Shown: one piece after another, positions 16,685 through 25,452 of the stretch
Layout: each line of letters begins with the position of its first letter
Position numbering within the stretch: the stretch's first letter is position 1
NCBI GenBank assembly: GCA_045658965.1
Contig: JAZOVZ010000041.1
Coordinates: forward strand, 46,413 to 110,412
Direction of reading: 5' to 3'
Length of the DNA stretch: 64,000 nt
Origin: SVQP01 sp045658965
GTDB lineage: Bacteria; Bacillota; Clostridia; Oscillospirales; CAG-272
The notes under the pieces: generated by a model
Databases searched by the model: none
What the model saw: only the letters and a program-made list of their open reading frames with translations
What the model was told of the DNA's origin: nothing
Program-made: the position numbers and the translations under genes

Positions 16685-18541
16685 ATGAAATATCTTGTTT
16701 TAATCCCGGACGGCATGGCAGACGTCAACGTACCGCAACTGGGAGATTGCACCCCCATGCAACGAGCCAACAAGCCCTGTATGGACGCACTCGCGAAAGA
16801 ATCCACGGTTGGTATCGTATCCAACGTGCCCAAGGGAATGGTGCCTGAAAGCGATACTGCCAATATGGCGATTCTTTCCTTTGACCCTAAGATCTATTCT
16901 CGCGGAAGATCTCCGTTAGAGGCTGTCAGTATGGGAATAGATATGCTGCCTGACGAAACTGCTTTTCGCTGCAACCTCGTTACACTCTCTGAGGATGAGG
17001 AGCAATATGAAGATAAGATCATGATCGATCACAGTGCCGATGAGATCACAACTGCTGAGGCTGATGAGCTGATCAAAGCGTTGCAAGAGCATTTCGGCAA
17101 TCAAGAGCGCAAATTTTATACCGGTGTCAGCTATAGACATTGCTTGATCTGGAAAAACAGACCTGACAACTATCCGTTTATGCGTCCACACGACATCCTT
17201 GGACAGTGCATCAGAGAGCATCTTCCCGTAGCTGAAGGCGGTGAAGAATATTTCGCTTTCATGAAAGAGAGCTATGAAGTGCTCAACAACCACCCGATCA
17301 ACCAAGCCAGACGTGCCCGCGGATTGCGTCCTGCCAATTCTGCATGGCTGTGGAGCCCCGGAAAAAAGCCGGCACTTCCCTCTTTCAAAGAAAAATGGGG
17401 AATAGACGGTGCGGTCATTTCCGCGGTTGATTTGATCAAGGGCATCGGACTTTGCGCAGGCATGCGTTCTATCGACGTGCCCGGTGCTACAGGTAACGTA
17501 CACACGAATTATGATGGCAAGGCAAAGGCAGCCATTGAAGCGTTTGAATCCGGCGTGGAATTTGTTTACGTTCACGTTGAAGGTCCAGACGAATGCGGGC
17601 ATCGCGGAGAAATCGACAACAAGGTTCTTTCCATTGAGCTGATCGATCAAAAAATTTTGAAGCCCGTTTACGAATACCTCGTAAGCTGCGGCGACGATTT
17701 CAAAATATTGATTCTTCCCGATCATCCTACGCCGCTTTCGATTCGCACACACTCTTCGGATCCTGTCCCCTTCATGCTCTACGACTCAGGGAAGGAGTGC
17801 GGCGGTGTTGAAGGCTTTGACGAGCGATCCGCGAGAACCACTGATATTGTCATTGAGCACGGTCACGATTTGCTTGATATCGTTATTAAAAAAACAGAAG
17901 CCCCCAAAGCTTCCGGTTCAGGTAATAAGCTTAGTACCTTTGCTGCTAACTGGTTTGATTATCTGGAAATATTCGTGCTTTCCGTTACTATGGTACTCAT
18001 TCTTTTCTCCTTCTGCGCACGTCTTTGTCGCGTTGACGGAGATTCTATGAAAAATACGTTTGAGAACGGTCAGCCGCTGATCATTTCCGATCTGTTTTAC
18101 ACACCGGATAACGGTGACGTAGTCGTCTTTCATCAGACCGAAAGATATCAGAAGCCCTTGGTTAAACGTGTGATCGCAACGGGCGGACAAAAAGTAGTGA
18201 TGAATTTTGAGAATAAGACCATCATCATTACGGATGCCAAGACCGGTGAAAAGATTGATTTTGCAGACGGATTTGCGACCTATTACAATTCTGACAAGAC
18301 GGACTATGGCGATCAATACGAATGGCGCGACAATTTGTATGCCTTAAATAACCCCTTAGACGCTGAATATGACGAAGAAACAGGAGACTATACCTTCACC
18401 GTTCCCGAAGGCAAGCTGTTCGTCATGGGAGACAACAGAAACTTCTCCGCTGACAGTCGCACGATCGGCTTTATTGACGAGCGTACCGTCCTTGGAAAGG
18501 CAATCGTACGCTTAAAGCCCTTTACAATTTTTACAGACTAA
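16685..18541 (+). CDS. Fusion: cofactor-independent phosphoglycerate mutase (ApgM-type) + signal peptidase I
   Basis: A single 618-aa frame. Residues ~1-405 are an archaeal-type 2,3-bisphosphoglycerate-independent phosphoglycerate mutase of the alkaline-phosphatase superfamily (LIPDGMAD, ESDTANMAILSFDP, HVEGPDECGHRGE, LILPDHPTP). A ~15-residue Ala/Ser/Gly linker follows, then one transmembrane helix (~427-445) and a complete type I signal peptidase: GDSM with catalytic Ser454, VKRVIA with Lys494 (40 residues apart, as in Bacillus SipS), and MGDNRNFSADSR. Topology is consistent, with mutase in the cytosol and peptidase outside. The peptidase part has no start codon or ribosome binding site of its own. 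Downstream rbgA-rnhB-yraN is the usual clostridial context for signal peptidase I. Alternative: an assembly error, not suggested by the sequence. Confidence 0.88.
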   Translation: MKYLVLIPDGMADVNVPQLGDCTPMQRANKPCMDALAKESTVGIVSNVPKGMVPESDTANMAILSFDPKIYSRGRSPLEAVSMGIDMLPDETAFRCNLVTLSEDEEQYEDKIMIDHSADEITTAEADELIKALQEHFGNQERKFYTGVSYRHCLIWKNRPDNYPFMRPHDILGQCIREHLPVAEGGEEYFAFMKESYEVLNNHPINQARRARGLRPANSAWLWSPGKKPALPSFKEKWGIDGAVISAVDLIKGIGLCAGMRSIDVPGATGNVHTNYDGKAKAAIEAFESGVEFVYVHVEGPDECGHRGEIDNKVLSIELIDQKILKPVYEYLVSCGDDFKILILPDHPTPLSIRTHSSDPVPFMLYDSGKECGGVEGFDERSARTTDIVIEHGHDLLDIVIKKTEAPKASGSGNKLSTFAANWFDYLEIFVLSVTMVLILFSFCARLCRVDGDSMKNTFENGQPLIISDLFYTPDNGDVVVFHQTERYQKPLVKRVIATGGQKVVMNFENKTIIITDAKTGEKIDFADGFATYYNSDKTDYGDQYEWRDNLYALNNPLDAEYDEETGDYTFTVPEGKLFVMGDNRNFSADSRTIGFIDERTVLGKAIVRLKPFTIFTD

Positions 18542-18560
18542 TCCGAAAGGAAAGAATACA

Positions 18561-19427
18561 ATGCCCTCTCAGGTCATTCAATGGTTTCCCGGCCATATGG
18601 CGAAAACCCGCCGCTTGATCTCGGAAAACCTTAAAAATGTCGACATTATCATCGAAATTCTGGATGCACGTATTCCCTACTCGTCCAGAAATCCCGAAAT
18701 CAAAAAATTAATAGGCGATAAACCCACGCTGTTGCTGCTAAATAAAGCATCCCTTGCAGACCCTGCGGAGAATAAATATTGGGTGCAGCATTATACGGAT
18801 GACCATACCGTTTGCATTTTAACAGACTGCATTGGCGGCGAAGGAATCAAGCAGCTCAGCCCTGCTATTCACGATATCCTGATCGAAAAGGTCGAGAGAT
18901 ACAAAAACAAAGGCATGGCAGGCAGAAAGCTTCGTGCTATGGTCCTTGGCGTGCCCAACGTGGGAAAATCTTCGCTTATCAACAAGCTTTGCGGAAATAA
19001 GAAAGCCAAGGTAGAAAACCGTCCCGGTGTAACCGTAGACAAACAATGGGTATCTACCAATATCGGCATTGATCTGATGGATATGCCGGGTATTTTGTGG
19101 CCCAAGTTTGAAGAAAAATCTGTGGGCGAGAATCTTGCCATTACAGGTGCAATCAAAGACGACATCTTGGACATTGAAGAAATCGCTATGATCCTTTGCG
19201 GCAGATTGCGAAAGCTTTATCCTGCGCTTCTGAGTGAACGGTATAAGCTGGGAGATTTATCGCAGTACGATGATCTGAGCGATTACGATCTTATGCTTAC
19301 TATCGGTAAAAAACGCGGCTTTTTGATTTCCGGTGGAGAGGTACATTCCGAACGCACCGCAAATATGCTGCTCGACGAATACCGTGCAGGAAAAATCGGC
19401 CGTGTCACGCTCGATACACGGTCTTGA
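18561..19427 (+). CDS. rbgA: Ribosome biogenesis GTPase RbgA (YlqF)
   Basis: Circularly permuted GTPase required for late 50S subunit assembly, 288 aa. The motif order is G4 (LNKASLAD), then G1 (LGVPNVGKSSLIN), then G3 (DMPGILWPKFE), which defines the YlqF/YawG group. The N-terminus WFPGHMAKTRR is the RbgA signature, and the C-terminal ~80 residues form the RNA-contacting helical domain. It starts 19 bp after the fusion gene behind GAAAGGAAAG and its stop touches the region of the rnhB start. The gene order signal peptidase-rbgA-rnhB-yraN is conserved in clostridia, so the operon assignment is strong. Confidence 0.95.
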   Translation: MPSQVIQWFPGHMAKTRRLISENLKNVDIIIEILDARIPYSSRNPEIKKLIGDKPTLLLLNKASLADPAENKYWVQHYTDDHTVCILTDCIGGEGIKQLSPAIHDILIEKVERYKNKGMAGRKLRAMVLGVPNVGKSSLINKLCGNKKAKVENRPGVTVDKQWVSTNIGIDLMDMPGILWPKFEEKSVGENLAITGAIKDDILDIEEIAMILCGRLRKLYPALLSERYKLGDLSQYDDLSDYDLMLTIGKKRGFLISGGEVHSERTANMLLDEYRAGKIGRVTLDTRS

Positions 19428-19444
19428 CGATTGAGGAAAATATC

Positions 19445-20056
19445 ATGTTGGAATATACACTTGAATCCGAACTTTATGATCTTGGCTATCACAACGTCTG
19501 TGGCGTTGATGAAGCAGGCAGAGGTCCTTTGTGCGGTCCTGTAGTTGCTGCTGCATGCATTCTCCCCTGCGGGCTGGTATTGCCCGGCTTGAATGACTCA
19601 AAAAAGCTCTCGGAGAAAAAAAGAGACCTGCTTTTTGATCAGATCAAGGAAAACGCAATATCCTACTGTATTGCAAGCGCCAGTGTTGAAGAGATTGATC
19701 AGCTCAATATTCTGGAAGCAACCCTTCTTGCTATGCGTCGTGCAATCGATGGACTTGCTGTCAAGGCTGACTTTGCATTGATTGACGGTAACGTCTCAAG
19801 AGATTTTCAAATTGATGCAAAAGCAGTTATTTCGGGCGATGCAACATCCCCTTCCATTGCGGCGGCTTCCATTTTGGCAAAGGTGACGCGTGACCGTATG
19901 TGCATAGAATTGGACGCAGCATATCCCCAATACGGCATTGCAAAGCACAAAGGATACGGCACCAAAGCGCACATGCAAGCGTTGCGCGAGTACGGTGCCT
20001 CTCCTATCCACAGAAAGCAATTCGTTCGCTTTCTGGAAAAAGAAAAGCATGAATAA
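19445..20056 (+). CDS. rnhB: Ribonuclease HII
   Basis: Endonuclease that removes ribonucleotides and RNA primers from RNA-DNA hybrids, 203 aa. The catalytic acidic residues are in VDEAGRGPLCGPV (Asp, Glu), ALIDGN and AAASILAKVTRDR, with NDSKKLSEKKR also conserved. A TTG 7 codons upstream overlaps the rbgA stop, but the ATG at 19445 has TTGAGGA at suitable distance and gives a family-length N-terminus, so it is chosen. It overlaps the yraN start by 8 bp, showing tight coupling. Confidence 0.95.
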   Translation: MLEYTLESELYDLGYHNVCGVDEAGRGPLCGPVVAAACILPCGLVLPGLNDSKKLSEKKRDLLFDQIKENAISYCIASASVEEIDQLNILEATLLAMRRAIDGLAVKADFALIDGNVSRDFQIDAKAVISGDATSPSIAAASILAKVTRDRMCIELDAAYPQYGIAKHKGYGTKAHMQALREYGASPIHRKQFVRFLEKEKHE

Positions 20057-20501
20057 AGCGCAAGTCGGACGGCTGGGGGAGAATATCGCAGCAAAATACT
20101 TACGTCGGCACGGCTATGATATACTTGAGCGCAATCTTCACATCTCTCACGAGGAGATCGACATTATTGCAATCAGCAAAGACTGTATTGCTTTTGTTGA
20201 AGTCAAAACGCGGGTAGCACGTCCCGAAACGGCAGATTATTTGTCTGCTCCCGCCTCTGCCGTCACACTCAAAAAACAAGAGCATTTGCTGCGCGCTGCG
20301 CGTGCATATTTAGCAAAAAGCAGCTTTTCCCTACAACCGCGTATGGATGTCATTGAGGTTTACCTTACGCCCGATTCTGATTTATCAGCAAAGGATAAAT
20401 TCGTCGAGAAATTCAGCAGTATGTTTGGCGTACCGTTCAGACCTGCGTTACTTGTTAATCATATAGAAAACGCTTTTGGCGTTCACGGATACCGTCCCTG
20501 A
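20049..20501 (+). CDS. yraN: YraN family (UPF0102) endonuclease-like protein
   Basis: A 150-aa protein of the restriction-endonuclease-like fold. The family motif GENIAAKYLRRHGYDILERN, EIDIIA and FVEVKTR (catalytic D-ExK arrangement) are all present. The physiological role is not established; it commonly follows rnhB. ATG at 20049 lies inside the last codons of rnhB (8-bp overlap) and yields the standard N-terminus; longer readings upstream in frame have no conserved residues. The C-terminus reaches FGVHGYRP and is followed 19 bp later by the M19 peptidase. Confidence 0.9.
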   Translation: MNKAQVGRLGENIAAKYLRRHGYDILERNLHISHEEIDIIAISKDCIAFVEVKTRVARPETADYLSAPASAVTLKKQEHLLRAARAYLAKSSFSLQPRMDVIEVYLTPDSDLSAKDKFVEKFSSMFGVPFRPALLVNHIENAFGVHGYRP

Positions 20502-20520
20502 AATCATCAAAGGAGTGAAT

Positions 20521-21468
20521 ATGACTTTATCTCTGTTTGACACGCATTGCGATACTGCTTTTGAACTGTATCGCAGGCAGGAGAATTTACGTGATAATAC
20601 CTGCCACATTTCCCTTTCACATGCTGCCGGCTACGAGAAGTACGTTCAGTTATTTGCAATCTGGTCCGACCGTCGATTGGACGACCAGACCTGCTGGCAT
20701 GACTTTCTTGAAATAGCGGATAATTTTGACCGCTTAATTGCGCTTGAGGGCGGCAAGATGGCACGCGTTCGCTCGTCTTCCGCGCTTGACAATGCAATTA
20801 CGCATTCTCAAAGAGCCGCCGTTTTGGCTGTTGAGGACGCAAGATTGCTCGCGGGTGATATTGATCGACTGTCAGTTCTTTACGATAAGGGTGTTCGCTG
20901 CATGACACTTTTGTGGGGTGGTGAGACCTGCATTGGCGGCTCTCACAATACCGATGTGGGCTTGACCGAGTTTGGCAAGCTGGTCACCAAGAAATGCTTT
21001 GAGATAGGCATCGTCCCCGATATCTCACACGCATCCGAGCAAAGCGTTGACGACGTGATCGAAATTGCAAGCCAATGCAATAAGCCGCTTATTGCAACAC
21101 ACTCGAATTCCTATTCCGCATATGCTCATTCAAGAAACCTGCGCGACAGACATCTTGCCGAGCTGATGCGCCTTGGCGGTATTGTGGGCGTGAGCATGTG
21201 CCCTTCGCATTTGCGCGATTGCTCGCAAGGAAACGCGACTTCAGAAGACGTTGTACGCCATATCGAGCGTTACATGGAGCTTGGAGCGCAAGACCATCTT
21301 TGCTTTGGTTGCGATTTTGACGGAACCGATCTGCCAAGCGACATTACTCACGTGGGCGACCTTTACAAGGTAGCAGACCTTCTTGTCGCACGCGGCTACA
21401 GCACCGAACAAATTGAAAAGATTTTTTGGAAAAACGCATATCAGTTTTTCCAAAACCAACTTATTTGA
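20521..21468 (+). CDS. Membrane dipeptidase-like peptidase, family M19
   Basis: Zinc-dependent dipeptidase of the renal dipeptidase family, 315 aa, amidohydrolase-type TIM barrel. Metal and substrate residues appear in LFDTHCDTAFE, VEDARLLAGD, VPDISHASEQSVDDV and LIATHSNS. FGCDFDGTD near the C-terminus carries the final conserved Asp. No signal peptide is seen, so it is likely cytoplasmic. The start ATG at 20521 is 5 bases after AAAGGAG. It is placed between yraN and thrC with short spacers (19 and 17 bp), so probably part of the long operon starting at the mutase fusion. Confidence 0.92.
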   Translation: MTLSLFDTHCDTAFELYRRQENLRDNTCHISLSHAAGYEKYVQLFAIWSDRRLDDQTCWHDFLEIADNFDRLIALEGGKMARVRSSSALDNAITHSQRAAVLAVEDARLLAGDIDRLSVLYDKGVRCMTLLWGGETCIGGSHNTDVGLTEFGKLVTKKCFEIGIVPDISHASEQSVDDVIEIASQCNKPLIATHSNSYSAYAHSRNLRDRHLAELMRLGGIVGVSMCPSHLRDCSQGNATSEDVVRHIERYMELGAQDHLCFGCDFDGTDLPSDITHVGDLYKVADLLVARGYSTEQIEKIFWKNAYQFFQNQLI

Positions 21469-21485
21469 TATACCGGAGACCAATT

Positions 21486-22973
21486 ATGTATTTTCAAAGC
21501 ACAAGAGATTTAAAACAAGAAAAATTCACCTCTGCGCAGGTCATCAGAAAAGGACTTGCCGATGACGGCGGCCTGTTTGTACCCGAGAGCATTCCTACGT
21601 TAACCGTCGATGAGATCAACACGCTGTGCGGCATGGATTACGCACACAGAGCGGCGTTTATTCTGGGCAAGTATCTGACCGATTATACCCCGGAAGAGCT
21701 TCTTGCAGACTGTACGAAGGCCTATTGCGAGGATTCTTTTGTTGGCGGTGCTGCACCTTTGCATCACGTTTGCGATAACGTATACACGCAGGAGCTGTGG
21801 CACGGACCTACGGCAGCTTTCAAGGATATGGCACTGCAGATCATGCCCCGCCTGCTTTCCAGAGCGCTCAAAAAGACGGGTGAGCAGCGTAAGGCGCTGA
21901 TCCTGGTTGCCACGTCGGGAGACACCGGCAAGGCTGCGCTGGAGGGCTATCGCGACGTGGATCAGGTATGCATTTCTGTATTCTATCCCGTTAACGGAGT
22001 CAGCAAGATCCAAAAGCTGCAGATGGTGACACAAAAGGGCTCGAACGTAAACGTTTGTGCAATTCACGGCAACTTTGACGACGCACAGAGCGGTGTCAAG
22101 CGTATCTTTGCCGATGCAGAAGCGGCGCGCGTGCTTGATGAGAAGGGATTTTTCCTGTCCAGCGCGAACTCGATCAACTGGGGCAGACTTGCTCCCCAGA
22201 TCGTGTATTACGTATCTGCATACTGTGATCTGCTCAATGCAGGTCGTATTGCCATGGGTGATCGCATCAACGTATGCGTGCCCACCGGCAACTTTGGTAA
22301 TATCTTTGCAGCGTATCTTGCAAAGCTTATGGGGCTGCCGATCGGCAAGCTGATCTGTGCATCCAACCAGAATAACATCCTGACCGATTTCATGCGTACG
22401 GGTACTTATGATCGCAACCGTCAGTTCCATCTGACCATGTCGCCCTCTATGGATATTCTGATCTCCAGCAACCTTGAGCGTTTGCTCTACTTTGTTGCCG
22501 GCGCAGAACAAACCAAGGCGTATATGGAATCACTTGCAAAGAGCGGCGCATATACTGTCAGCAATGCTGTCAAAGCACGCATTGATGCAGATTTTTGCGG
22601 TTATTTTTCAGATGAAGCACAAACCGCGCAGACCATCCGTAAATACCAGGAGAACGGTTATCTGATGGATACGCATACCGCCGTCGGTGTTTGCTGTGCT
22701 GAGCAGTACCTGCGCGACAGCAATGATATTGCAACGCCCATGGTCATTGCATCTACTGCAAGCCCCTACAAGTTTGCAGCCGACGTCTACACCTCTCTTG
22801 GCAAGGATGCTCCTGCAGATCCGCTGCAGTCTCAGGCTCTGCTTTCCGATTACACCGGCACGCAGATCCCCTATCCGCTTGTCGGACTTGGCGAGCGCGA
22901 GGTCAGATTTGACAAGACCGTTGCTTCGCAAGACATTCTGCAAGAGGTATTTTGTTTCGCAGACACACAGTAA
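21486..22973 (+). CDS. thrC: Threonine synthase
   Basis: PLP-dependent conversion of phosphohomoserine to threonine, 495 aa, the longer class also found in E. coli and yeast. The PLP lysine is in PTAAFKDMALQ, the phosphate loop in VATSGDTGKAALEG, and NFGNIFAAYLAKLMG is also conserved. An upstream in-frame ATG extends into the preceding gene and is rejected; 21486 has CGGAGACC at correct spacing. It follows the M19 dipeptidase by 17 bp. No thrA or thrB lies nearby. Confidence 0.96.
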   Translation: MYFQSTRDLKQEKFTSAQVIRKGLADDGGLFVPESIPTLTVDEINTLCGMDYAHRAAFILGKYLTDYTPEELLADCTKAYCEDSFVGGAAPLHHVCDNVYTQELWHGPTAAFKDMALQIMPRLLSRALKKTGEQRKALILVATSGDTGKAALEGYRDVDQVCISVFYPVNGVSKIQKLQMVTQKGSNVNVCAIHGNFDDAQSGVKRIFADAEAARVLDEKGFFLSSANSINWGRLAPQIVYYVSAYCDLLNAGRIAMGDRINVCVPTGNFGNIFAAYLAKLMGLPIGKLICASNQNNILTDFMRTGTYDRNRQFHLTMSPSMDILISSNLERLLYFVAGAEQTKAYMESLAKSGAYTVSNAVKARIDADFCGYFSDEAQTAQTIRKYQENGYLMDTHTAVGVCCAEQYLRDSNDIATPMVIASTASPYKFAADVYTSLGKDAPADPLQSQALLSDYTGTQIPYPLVGLGEREVRFDKTVASQDILQEVFCFADTQ

Positions 22974-22981
22974 AAAAAATA

Positions 22982-23008
22982 GCGGACATCGGCTGTGCCG
23001 ATGTCCGC
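22982..23008. terminator. Terminator hairpin between thrC and DUF1540 gene
   Basis: 12-bp perfect arms GCGGACATCGGC / GCCGATGTCCGC with a 3-base loop. Eight A residues precede it on the plus strand, giving a U-run for minus-strand transcription of the DUF1540 gene; thrC may also stop here. Confidence 0.8.
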
Positions 23009-23015
23009 GCAGGAA

Positions 23016-23204
23016 TTACATTTTGTCCTGATCCTGCTTAAAGGTAGAACAGATCGTATCAGTAGAAGAAGTAGCGAAGGAAGGTCCAATCGCAATTTCA
23101 CCGGCTGTACAGTAGCAATCACCGTCGTGATATACGCAGTTCTTTACGTCACACTTGACGTCCTTGATATGCTTTTCGCATCCGCATCCGCGTTTGTTAT
23201 CCAT
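23016..23204 (-). CDS. DUF1540 domain protein, cysteine-rich
   Basis: A small 62-aa protein with the DUF1540 pattern: VKCDVKNCVYHDGDCYC followed by AGEIAIGP and a terminal CSTF. The regularly spaced cysteines suggest metal binding. The N-terminus has an extra GCGCEKH cluster. DUF1540 proteins are widespread in spore-forming clostridia; their function is unknown. Two ATGs lie just downstream of AAAGGAG; the second (23204) has the normal 8-base spacing whereas 23210 is only 2 bases away, so 23204 is chosen. Confidence 0.8.
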   Translation of the reverse strand: MDNKRGCGCEKHIKDVKCDVKNCVYHDGDCYCTAGEIAIGPSFATSSTDTICSTFKQDQDKM

Positions 23205-23284
23205 TTTCATATCTCCTTTTGTCAATCTGACAATAATAGTGTGGCGCACAACCGTTTTCTTATTCTCAAAGAAAGGAGTTCTCC

Positions 23285-24010
23285 ATGGCAATTTATACCA
23301 TAGCAGACTTACATTTATCAATTAACGACCAGACAAATAAATCCATGGAGGTCTTCGGTGCACGCTGGAGCGGCTACGTGGAAAAATTGGAACAGCACTG
23401 GCGCAATACGGTCAGCCAATCCGATACGGTCGTTATTCCCGGTGACATTTCGTGGGCCTTGACGCTGGAGGAAGCCGAACAAGATCTCAATTTTTTGAAT
23501 TCCCTTCCCGGCAAAAAGCTGATCGGAAAAGGCAATCATGATTTTTGGTGGTCAACCGCCACAAAAATCAATACATTTTTTGCCGGGCACAATATCGATA
23601 CGATTTCACTTTTACAGAACAATGCCTATAAAGCAGAAAACAAAATCATTTGCGGTACACGCGGATGGTTTACTGACGACAGCCAACAGCTGACCGTTTC
23701 CGAAACCGATTATGCAAAGATCGTGAACCGCGAAGTCATCAGACTTGAGCTCAGCTTAAAGCAGGGTCTGAAATTACAAGATCCGAATGACCCCGAAGAA
23801 ATTCTCGTATTCTTGCACTTCCCGCCAATTTGGGGAAATTTCCTTTGCCCGGAAATTTTAGACACTTTGTCTAGGTACGGAGTTAAGAATTGTTATTTTG
23901 GCCATATCCACGGTGGATACAATCTTCCGAGCGTGCTCTACTATAACGACATTCGGTTCGTAAGAATTTCCGCAGACCATCTCTCCTTCTTGCCTTACCC
24001 CATAAAATAA
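23285..24010 (+). CDS. Calcineurin-like metallophosphoesterase
   Basis: A 241-aa phosphoesterase with the full binuclear metal motif set: IADLHLS (Asp, His), VIPGDISWA, KGNHDFWW, FLHFPP and YFGHIHGG. It lacks a signal peptide and is likely cytoplasmic. The WW after GNHDF and the RGWF strand are typical of the YkuE-like or serine/threonine-phosphatase-like branch annotated as putative phosphohydrolases. Substrate unknown. It starts behind AAAGGAG and stands alone, followed by the tig promoter. Confidence 0.88.
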   Translation: MAIYTIADLHLSINDQTNKSMEVFGARWSGYVEKLEQHWRNTVSQSDTVVIPGDISWALTLEEAEQDLNFLNSLPGKKLIGKGNHDFWWSTATKINTFFAGHNIDTISLLQNNAYKAENKIICGTRGWFTDDSQQLTVSETDYAKIVNREVIRLELSLKQGLKLQDPNDPEEILVFLHFPPIWGNFLCPEILDTLSRYGVKNCYFGHIHGGYNLPSVLYYNDIRFVRISADHLSFLPYPIK

Positions 24011-24041
24011 GATATTTTATAAGGGAAAATCGCGATTTCTA

Positions 24042-24070
24042 TTGACAAAACAAACGAAATTGTGTACAAT
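24042..24070 (+). promoter_or_regulatory. tig promoter
   Basis: TTGACA (24042-24047), 17-bp spacer, TACAAT (24065-24070), about 54 bp before the start codon. Confidence 0.85.
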
Positions 24071-24124
24071 AAATAGGTTGTGTAAAATAAAAAATAAAAT
24101 AAATCAAAATTTTGGAGGATCAAC

Positions 24125-25408
24125 ATGAATCTCGTAAAATCCGAAAAGAACGAACACAGCATGCACTATCTTGAGTTTGCCGTAGATAAGGCAACCTTTG
24201 ATGCTGCTGTAGACAAAGTTTACCGCAAGCAGGTAAAGAACATCAACGTCCCCGGCTTCCGCAAGGGCAAGGCTCCCAAGTCTGTCATCGAAAAGATGTA
24301 CGGCACCGGTGTCTTCTATGAGGATGCTATCAACGATCTCATTCCCGAGAACTATGAGGCTGCTGTTAAGGAAGCAGGCATCACCGTTGTCGGTCAGCCC
24401 GAGATCGATATCGTTTCTCTTGATGAGAACGGTCTGGTTCTCTCTGCAAAGGTTCCCGTAAAGCCCGAGATGCAGATCAAGGACTACAAGGGCATTGAGG
24501 CTGTTAAGGCAACTGCCGAAGCTACCGATGAGCAGGTTAACCGTGAGCTCGAAATGATCCGCGAGAGAAACTCCCGCGAGATCGAGATCACCGAAGAGGC
24601 TGCACAGATGGGCGACATCGTAAAGATCGACTTCGACGGCTCCGTTGACGGCGTTGCATTCGACGGTGGCAAGGGCACCGACTATTCCCTGAAGCTTGGC
24701 TCCGGTTCCTTTATCCCCGGCTTTGAGGAGCAGATCGCAGGTCACACCATTGGCGAAGAGTTTGACGTAAACGTTACCTTCCCCGAGGATTACCACGCTG
24801 CTGAGCTGGCTGGCAAGGCTTCCGTATTCAAGACCAAAGTAAACGCAATTTCCCGCATTGAGCTTCCCGAGCTGGACGATGAGTTTGCAAAGGATGCTTC
24901 CGAATTTGACACTCTTGATGAATTAAAGGCTGATATGAAGGCTAAAATTCAAGAGAGAAATGAAAAGCAGGCTGAGAACGAGTTCGAAGAGAAGCTGATT
25001 GAGGCTCTGATCGAAAAGCTGGAGGGCGAGATTCCCGAGGCTATGTTCGTAAACGAGACCGAGAACTTTGTTCGTGACTTTGACAACAGACTGCGCAGCC
25101 AGGGCATGGATATGAACCTGTACTTCAAGTATACCGGTCTGACCATCGAGGCTCTGCGTGAGCAGATGAGACCTCAGGCTGAGCGCCAGGTCAAGGCAAG
25201 ACTTGCTCTTGAGACCATCGCTGCTCTGGAAGGCGTTGTTGCATCCGAGGATGAGATCAACGAAGAATACCAGAGAATCGCTGATGCTTACCACCTTGAG
25301 GTTGCACAGGTTAAGGGCATGCTGGACGATGCTTCCATCATTGCAGACCTGCAGGTAAAGAAGGCAATGGACATCGTTAAGGAGTCCGCTGTTATCAAGG
25401 CTGAGTAA
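24125..25408 (+). CDS. tig: Trigger factor
   Basis: Ribosome-associated chaperone and peptidyl-prolyl isomerase, 427 aa. The N-terminal ribosome-docking signature GFRKGKAPKSVIEKMYG is at residues ~44-60. The FKBP-type domain (~150-245) contains KIDFDGSVDGVAFDGGKG and GFEEQIAGH, and the C-terminal helical arms fill the rest. The reading has a strongly biased codon choice, as expected for a highly expressed gene. It is followed by clpP and clpX, the standard protein-quality-control cluster. It has its own strong promoter; clpP begins 44 bp after the stop. Confidence 0.97.
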   Translation: MNLVKSEKNEHSMHYLEFAVDKATFDAAVDKVYRKQVKNINVPGFRKGKAPKSVIEKMYGTGVFYEDAINDLIPENYEAAVKEAGITVVGQPEIDIVSLDENGLVLSAKVPVKPEMQIKDYKGIEAVKATAEATDEQVNRELEMIRERNSREIEITEEAAQMGDIVKIDFDGSVDGVAFDGGKGTDYSLKLGSGSFIPGFEEQIAGHTIGEEFDVNVTFPEDYHAAELAGKASVFKTKVNAISRIELPELDDEFAKDASEFDTLDELKADMKAKIQERNEKQAENEFEEKLIEALIEKLEGEIPEAMFVNETENFVRDFDNRLRSQGMDMNLYFKYTGLTIEALREQMRPQAERQVKARLALETIAALEGVVASEDEINEEYQRIADAYHLEVAQVKGMLDDASIIADLQVKKAMDIVKESAVIKAE

Positions 25409-25452
25409 TCAGACTCCCTACTTCCCTATTATTTTGAAACGAGGTAAACAAG

